Below, in pieces: positions 58,111 through 64,000 of a DNA stretch of 64,000 bases. The position numbers and the translations under genes were made by a program. Numbering within the stretch: the first letter of the stretch is position 1; every line of letters starts with the position of its first letter. The notes under the pieces are model-generated. The model ran no database searches and was not told where the DNA came from. It worked only from the letters and a program-made list of their open reading frames with translations. This DNA comes from Paragonimus westermani (lineage: Eukaryota; Platyhelminthes; Trematoda; Plagiorchiida; Troglotrematidae). The stretch covers positions 5,973-69,972 of the forward strand of contig QNGE01003022.1 in assembly GCA_008508345.1 (NCBI GenBank), written 5' to 3'.

Positions 58111-61100
58111 GACTTTCTAAGTGTTTAACTTCATTCTATTTGTGGTATATTTTAGTGAACACAGATCAGATTAATAGCTGCCGTCACATGGTTCTTGACC
58201 GACAGACTGTGTATAAAGACAGGGACGCACCTGGGGTCGACGGTTTGTTTGTAGATAAATCCATGGATTTGTCACTCAAGCCGTTTCGATGCCCTAATCC
58301 GGGCAGCTCCTCAGCTGTCGGGTGCTCACTGAATTCATCTGACTTTACGCCGCTGGTCACAGTCGCGGGTGCAACGTTCAAATTAACAATCTAAAACGTG
58401 GGAATGGCAGGAAATTTGGAAGCAGACAAGGCGTGTGCATTTAGAAGACGGTTAGACAACTGGTTCAAATGCAGCCTGTGTGGCATATCCCACATGGAAA
58501 GTAATGAGTGGCAACAATCAGACCAGCCGTCGCGTACTGTTGTCTAGACGTTGTAAGTGTTTGGTCAACACGATTTACAGATTTACCTCAACATCAAAAC
58601 ATGACAAGGAAAAACGAATTCGAAGAAAGCGGTAAATTCAGGCCGTTTTGAGCTTTTACGTCACAAGGTGTATACTATCATGTAAGACTAAGTCACGGAC
58701 GAGTTGGTCGGGCTGTTTAAAACCGGATGAGAATAGTCGTGGTGATAGTGGCCATCGGTGTTATTACCAACGTGGAGGTGGCCATGAGATGTAAAAATTC
58801 CCGTTTTCTTACCACTTACACCAACCTGCGGTGAAAACTGTGGCAGACAAAGCACTGAACTACAACCATACTACCGTCAAGGAGGTGAGCAATTTCGAGA
58901 TAGCATCATGTTGGGCCAAAACTTCACCTTCTGTTCAACGACAGATAGCAATACGGACCCAAATAAATCAGCTGAGGCCGACCACCCAGCAAACGAACCT
59001 ATGAGCACACAGTCGGGATAGAAATTAAGATTAGCCAGTTCAGGTTATTATCCCATAATGGACTTCTTCAGCTGTAACGCATAAATATGTGTTCACGGGC
59101 GAGTGAATACGAGACCTTGAATCAGACTTCTTGTTTCATGATGATCAATCTTCAAGTTGTCTTATGACCGATTTCGTTCTTGTGTCGGAAGCTTCGTAGT
59201 TAAACAACACAATTATTCCAATTTCGGTCCACGTGACCTGAGCCGGTAAAAGCTCGCCATGAAATGGACAATTTGCATCTCGGTCAATAGGTTATTGACA
59301 AATGACAGCAACAGTTACAACTGTAAATTGCCTTATAACTATGTACAGTGTCACTGATGAGATGAAATGTGCGCGAGTCCTGCCTGTGTGGCCTACACCC
59401 GTGTTGCTGGAACCATCTGAATGGTCACCGAACTTACCCAAGTGAATACTTCAAGCCCTGGGATTCATCGACCATCTTGACGGTTACAGGCGATGTGACA
59501 GACAAGAAAAATTAACCATAAAAACGTCACGCGATCAGCTGGAAAATACAAAATGAATAATCTCCAACGCGTTATTAGCTGCGGAGGTCTTATTTATCTC
59601 GTGAACAGCGTCCAACACCACGTGAAGCAATAGGTTCTGCGAGTGTTTGAATAGTTTGAGATATTAAATAGTTTTTAAGGAAAATGCTGCATTTCAAGAG
59701 AAAATGTGACTGAGTTATGTAACCATAGTCCACACAAAAGAGTGCACGGGGAAATTGGAGTCGGGGAAAGTGGACAAAAACAACGAAGGGAGAGAACAGC
59801 ATGAACATTGGGAAGTATTGAAAATCAATTCACAAACCCTAAGGCCGCGGGTCAGGACAGTTGTCATTTTTTGTCTGCAGTCTAGCGCTGACAAATGCGA
59901 AACTTCATGCAGCCGATTTTATGCATTTTCAGACACGGACAAGCGGACAGCCGGAGTGGTGGTGATCACGGTCAGACAATCACGTGGTATGATCATGTGA
60001 TGTGCTTTGTCGCCTGGGCCGGCAAGCAGCTAGGCTATCGAATTTTCTGCGACATGCTCAGTCCAGGACAGGCAGTGGACGGACAATACAGTGCACCGAT
60101 GGCTGGGAGGCAAACAAAGAACGATTACGTCTTACCGTACGGGACTAACAGCCGACAAGGAGGCGAAAAATTTCAGGGGGAAATAAGCAGTTAAAACCAG
60201 TTAAACTATACACCTGACCGGCGCGTGAAACGAGGGTGTTTCAACTAACTAAACGCCGCACTGTTAAAACGGACGTTTCTGTCGTAGTCTCGACTAAAAC
60301 GAACATATGTTCGAATAACGTAGTATAGCGGTGGTTAGCAGCGTTTACTTTGAGCCGAATTTAACGAGATGACATCACAATTTGATGAGGACCATAAATG
60401 ACGAAAGTGGATTGTGCCATAACCGAGCGGCGCCAGCACAGAAAGTGATAAATAGGAAGCTCAGAGCAATGTGCTAATACGTGGCAGCATTTCACTGTAG
60501 TTAAATACGTCGCCGCTCATCAAGTTTAGACAGCACGAGCGTTGCATCGTGAATCATGCATGGGCTATACGTGGATTACAGATAGTGATCACTCTCACGG
60601 CTCCTTTTGCAATCGTTTTCACCCCCATATCATTCAGTCGACGGCTTGTGAATGCACCCGAATAAACCTCATTGACTGTACTGATTACCAGTAACGTTCT
60701 ACAGTGGTCTGACCGAAGATTTCAAATTTTCCTTGACCCCATGAAGCAATTGTCTAGTGCACCGGTTATCAAACCTGTCCAATTTACTGCCCATTTAGCT
60801 TCCTAAGCTAGAATTTATCGCTCCTCGTACTCAAGATGAGCCAGGTCACAAATGAATCATGAGAAGTGAAAATATTATTCATTAAAGTCCAGTAAAGTGT
60901 TACGCAAACACACGGCTACAAAATTTCCCGGATTTCGCATACTTACTGGGAAACTCGGATGAAGGGTGTAAATAGTCGATCACCGAGAATGTCCTCAACG
61001 TTTAGCCCGAGTGACATAGCCAGTTTATCTCGTAGTCGTAACATCCACTCTATAAGCAGTTGCACTTTTCGTTGTTCATGCGTTCAGCAAGATTAAAATT

Positions 61101-62217
61101 ATCTGCGTTTCCGCGAAACTTCAACTCTGACCAATGGCACTGATGATCAAGCGCGATTAATTCTGGCGAGGCGTCGACATTTCACGTGTAGGAAGGTAGG
61201 TTACACGAAATGTGTGATAGACGCCAGCAGTAACACGATTCGAGAAACATGGCATTTTGAGACGTTCCTGTAAAAATAGTCAGCCCGACATAACCACTGA
61301 GGACGCTCGATTACCTGTCCTTTCACCTCTGACTCCTCCATCACGATAATGCTAAGGGAACCCCATATTGTTTGTTCAGATTATTCGACACCACATAACA
61401 ACGTATAAAGTAAGGCGTACTATGGCTCAATCGATTTCTGTTTTCCCGACCTCCTAATTAGTATGGGCTCATTTATGACACGTATGGATCGAATTCTCTT
61501 GTCAGACAGGGGTTGTCAATGTGCATGAGGATGTTGAAAATTTGCCAAACCCACAAAGTAGATGACCGCAAGCAGAAGTTTAGGGGCACTTCAGCCAGAA
61601 AGAAACTGTCTTCTCTGCTAGTAATTATCTTAAGCCGACCATTTCTACGGGGACTAGTGAAACCATCATGCCTCACGAGAAGTGACACATGAGAGGGTAC
61701 AATATTTTGCCAAAACTCATCCAACTTCCCTCCTTCCTGCGAGCAACATTTCAACGCCTTCACAAAACTGATTGCATCTGAGCGTCAATATCACTAGACG
61801 AAGATAAAGTTGCAGAAATGCTTTGACATTCCTGAACACAAATTGTACCGGCATCACAAAATGCGACCACATGCAGGAGTTCACCCTATGCGTATGTGAG
61901 GGGTCGACCGTGTCAGTCTGCAGGACGCTGGGACCAGAATCGGCGAGTGACCACTTGCACTTTTTATCTGCGTTCGTTAGTTGATGTGTGATTTCAAGGG
62001 TGGCTTGGCCCAATGTGCATGTCCAATGGTCAAGGAAGCGCAGATCAGCCACATGAGTTTATCAGCGTCCGACTAAAAGCCATCAAGAGAAGACTATGCC
62101 CTTAAGTCCAGATATTCTAGACGCTCCATTATCACCCTTTCCATTTATTTCCCCAATATCGCCCCCCGAAGCTAACAACGCACACCGTAAAAACGTGCTG
62201 ATCTGGCTGCAGTGGCA
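58111..62217. other. no assigned gene
   Basis: 4.1 kb without a recognisable coding or RNA feature. Short open frames (59755-60194 plus, 61473-62052 minus) show no domain I can name. Confidence 0.4.
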
Positions 62218-62410
62218 CTGATAGTACATATCTCTCTAAGTTTGTCATTTGTCAGCATTGTGAAGCCCGTAAGCCATTGGCCTCCAAAACTGCGTATCAA
62301 TCTGACCAACCAATTCACGCTGATCTTTCAGAATTATGTATGTTGGTAACTAGGTCCAGGTATAAATCTATATATACGTCCATGAGTCCTTTGTTGGCCG
62401 ACATCTAAAA
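62218..62410 (+). pseudogene. possible retroelement integrase fragment
   Basis: A short frame reads YLSKFVICQHCEARKP and then QSDQPIHADLSEL. A C-x-x-C pair followed about 20 residues later by P-x-HADL resembles the zinc-binding end and the start of the catalytic core of a gypsy-type integrase, with the Asp in HADL at the first catalytic position. It stops soon after. Too short for confidence. Confidence 0.38.
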
Positions 62411-63426
62411 TTACTCCCCAGAGTGTTTGCTTGAATACGTTGAAGACTTGACTGTAAATAATGAAGTTTCATACTCTGATGTGCTCAAGACGATTTTTTG
62501 ACTGCACCTTACTCAATAAATCGCCATCCGTATAGCGGAAGAAAGCTCACGGATAAACGTTTGAGAGTGCACTAACGATCTAACCAGACATCTGTCAAGC
62601 GGGCGGTGGCTAAGACATTAAGTGCGTAAGTAACTTTGCGTGCGTTTCACTAAAGTACGTGACCTCATACACAATAAGCTAAGCCCTGGCATTGACAGCG
62701 TTCTGGATACGATGCCGTTGTTATCAAAATAACAAGTTAGCGAATGACTGGGCTGACATACTTTGTAGGCCCTGCATTAGTGAACAAAGTTCTTGATAAG
62801 CATGCATCGAAGTCTCCAGTGTGCTGTGATGTGATCAACATTTAGTGAACCAACTAAACTGCCAGATTACTTGGAGGTGAACGAATGTACGTTGTAACTG
62901 CTGTTCGCCGAGGCTTTCGACAGTTATCTCAATCAAGTACACTAGTTACTCTAAGCTGAATAAGTTCTAAGTAGGGTCTGAAATACAGGAAAATGCATAC
63001 AACGACGCGTGATTCCATACCCCGATGGGCTATTTCAATAAACACGAAAAAGCTTTAAGTCGTGTGCGCATTATTTTACTCTCATTTCTGTCCAAACTGT
63101 CAAGGACAGCAACCACCTGGTATGCTACTCCTCTCGCAATATGGCTGTCCCAGCTTTTTTTCCGCGTTTAGTCAGTACAGTAACTCCACCCATCCGTTCT
63201 CACATACTGTAGTTGTAATTGCACCACTCAGCCTATCGCATACTACCCGAGACGAACACCTCGCGCACAATACTCGGCCCCACCTGAATTAGCATCTATG
63301 CTTTTTCGGTTCACCGGCCGGAAAAACGGACGCTAGCTGCAACCGAGTTCCTACTGGTAAGGCTCAACACAAGAATTTTGGTCCCAAGCCCTAGAACTTT
63401 GTTGCCAGCACCCTTGGAAGAGATCT
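62411..63426. other. no assigned gene
   Basis: About 1 kb between the possible integrase fragment and the terminal LTR, with no recognisable feature. Confidence 0.4.
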
Positions 63427-63976
63427 TGTGGTGGATTGTCAGGTCGGGGGTGCGAGTTTTCGAACGCTCGGCCGAATACCTCAACGTGGGGGGAGGTACG
63501 TTCGAAAACCTGCCGCGATCGGATCAAGGACAACGTGCGCGACCGGATGAGTCATCGCTCGACTAGATCGGACCAACGGGCGAGGCAGGGCAGGCGAAAT
63601 ACGACAGACGGCCAGATCGGAGGCGTGGTTTTTCCAACATTCAGAGGAACATCTCGACACGATGTTGGAATACGGTCAAGGCCAACACTGGGTGGATGGC
63701 GGACAGCACGAGCAGCCGGACGAGCCATCGCGCAACGGAATCGGACAAACAGACGAGGAATGGCAAGCGAAAAACCCTCCGATAGAAGGCACCGGTCACG
63801 CACGTAAACCGGTTAGAAGTGCACACGACGTGTGAACGGAAACCGGGGGGTGCTGCGGGTTGGAATTGCGACTTATAAACGAGAGAGCGCGCGTTGCATG
63901 TGACTAGAGATTTGGACAATAAAGATTGTGCTTTATTGGACGCCTTCTCGCTACAATCTGAGGCGACCTCGAGACA
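63427..63976 (+). repeat. 5' LTR of a Ty3/gypsy-type retrotransposon
   Basis: 550 bp starting TGTGGTGG and ending GAGACA, i.e. TG...CA. It has TATAAA at 63874-63879 and AATAAA at 63918-63923, a TATA-to-poly(A) spacing of 44 bp typical of compact LTR promoters. It is followed three bases later by a primer-binding site. Partial or deleted copies of the same LTR occur at 52521 and 56967. The internal region lies beyond the window edge, so it cannot be said whether the element is intact. Confidence 0.75.
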
Positions 63977-63979
63977 ATT

Positions 63980-63995
63980 TGGTGACGGGGTGAGC
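63980..63995 (+). promoter_or_regulatory. primer-binding site, tRNA-Trp-like
   Basis: TGGTGACGGGGTGAG starts three bases after the LTR. The first seven or eight bases match the complement of the 3' end of tRNA-Trp, the primer used by CsRn1-type gypsy elements of flatworms; later bases diverge. Confidence 0.55.
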
Positions 63996-64000
63996 GTACA

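Noticed and set aside
59755..60194. Overlapping plus-strand ORFs as a small gene
   Set aside because: Two frames are open over the same GC-richer stretch and neither shows a domain.
61473..62052. Minus-strand ORFs as part of a LINE
   Set aside because: No reverse transcriptase or endonuclease motif could be found in either frame.
1..64000. CRISPR arrays, prokaryotic operons or phage genes
   Set aside because: Split genes with GT/AG introns, SINEs and LINEs show the sequence is eukaryotic; no spaced repeat array is present.

Overview
This is eukaryotic, intron-rich, repeat-rich DNA of moderate GC. The repeat content suggests a parasitic flatworm (trematode or diphyllobothriid-type cestode). 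It includes RTE-like LINEs with an APE-type endonuclease, Penelope-like fragments, Ty3/gypsy LTRs with a tRNA-Trp-like primer site, a CR1-like LINE and a tRNA-derived SINE. That assignment is inference; no species can be named from sequence alone.

One host gene dominates: a capicua (CIC) homologue on the minus strand, covering at least 5242-45246. I placed 13 coding exons by homology, GT/AG sites and reading phase. From 5' to 3' they carry a long-isoform N-terminal Cys/His block (44.1-44.6 kb), Ser/Thr-rich linkers, an HMG box split over two exons 5 kb apart (33.2 and 28.0 kb), a long Ser/Thr/Pro-rich middle (18.6-27.5 kb), a FEERF block (12.7 kb) and the C1 domain split over two exons (8.0 and 5.4 kb). 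Codon phase closes at every junction except between 12.7 and 8.4 kb, where a small exon is probably missing. The 5' end lies upstream of 45.25 kb and was not found. CIC is a transcriptional repressor that binds DNA through HMG box plus C1 and is relieved by receptor tyrosine kinase/MAPK signalling.

Region by region: 1-5.2 kb is 3' flank with a dead Tc1/IS630-type transposase. 5.2-45.2 kb is capicua, whose introns hold a LINE (21.4-23.3 kb, opposite strand), a Penelope-like reverse transcriptase remnant (30.2-31.2 kb), a Ty3/gypsy 3' end (34.8-35.6 kb), several SINE copies (39.7-41.5 kb) and a minus-strand LTR (43.5-44.0 kb). 45-50 kb holds a second Penelope fragment, another SINE and one unexplained ORF. 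50.9-55.6 kb is two decayed RTE-like LINEs back to back, one interrupted by a solo LTR. 55.6-58.1 kb holds a gypsy Pol C-terminus, an LTR fragment and a CR1-like remnant. 58.1-63.4 kb is mostly unassignable. The window ends in a well-formed 5' LTR whose element runs off the edge.

Two single-N positions (55797, 56949) sit between exact direct copies of 43 and 57 bases. These are almost certainly unmerged contig overlaps, not biology.
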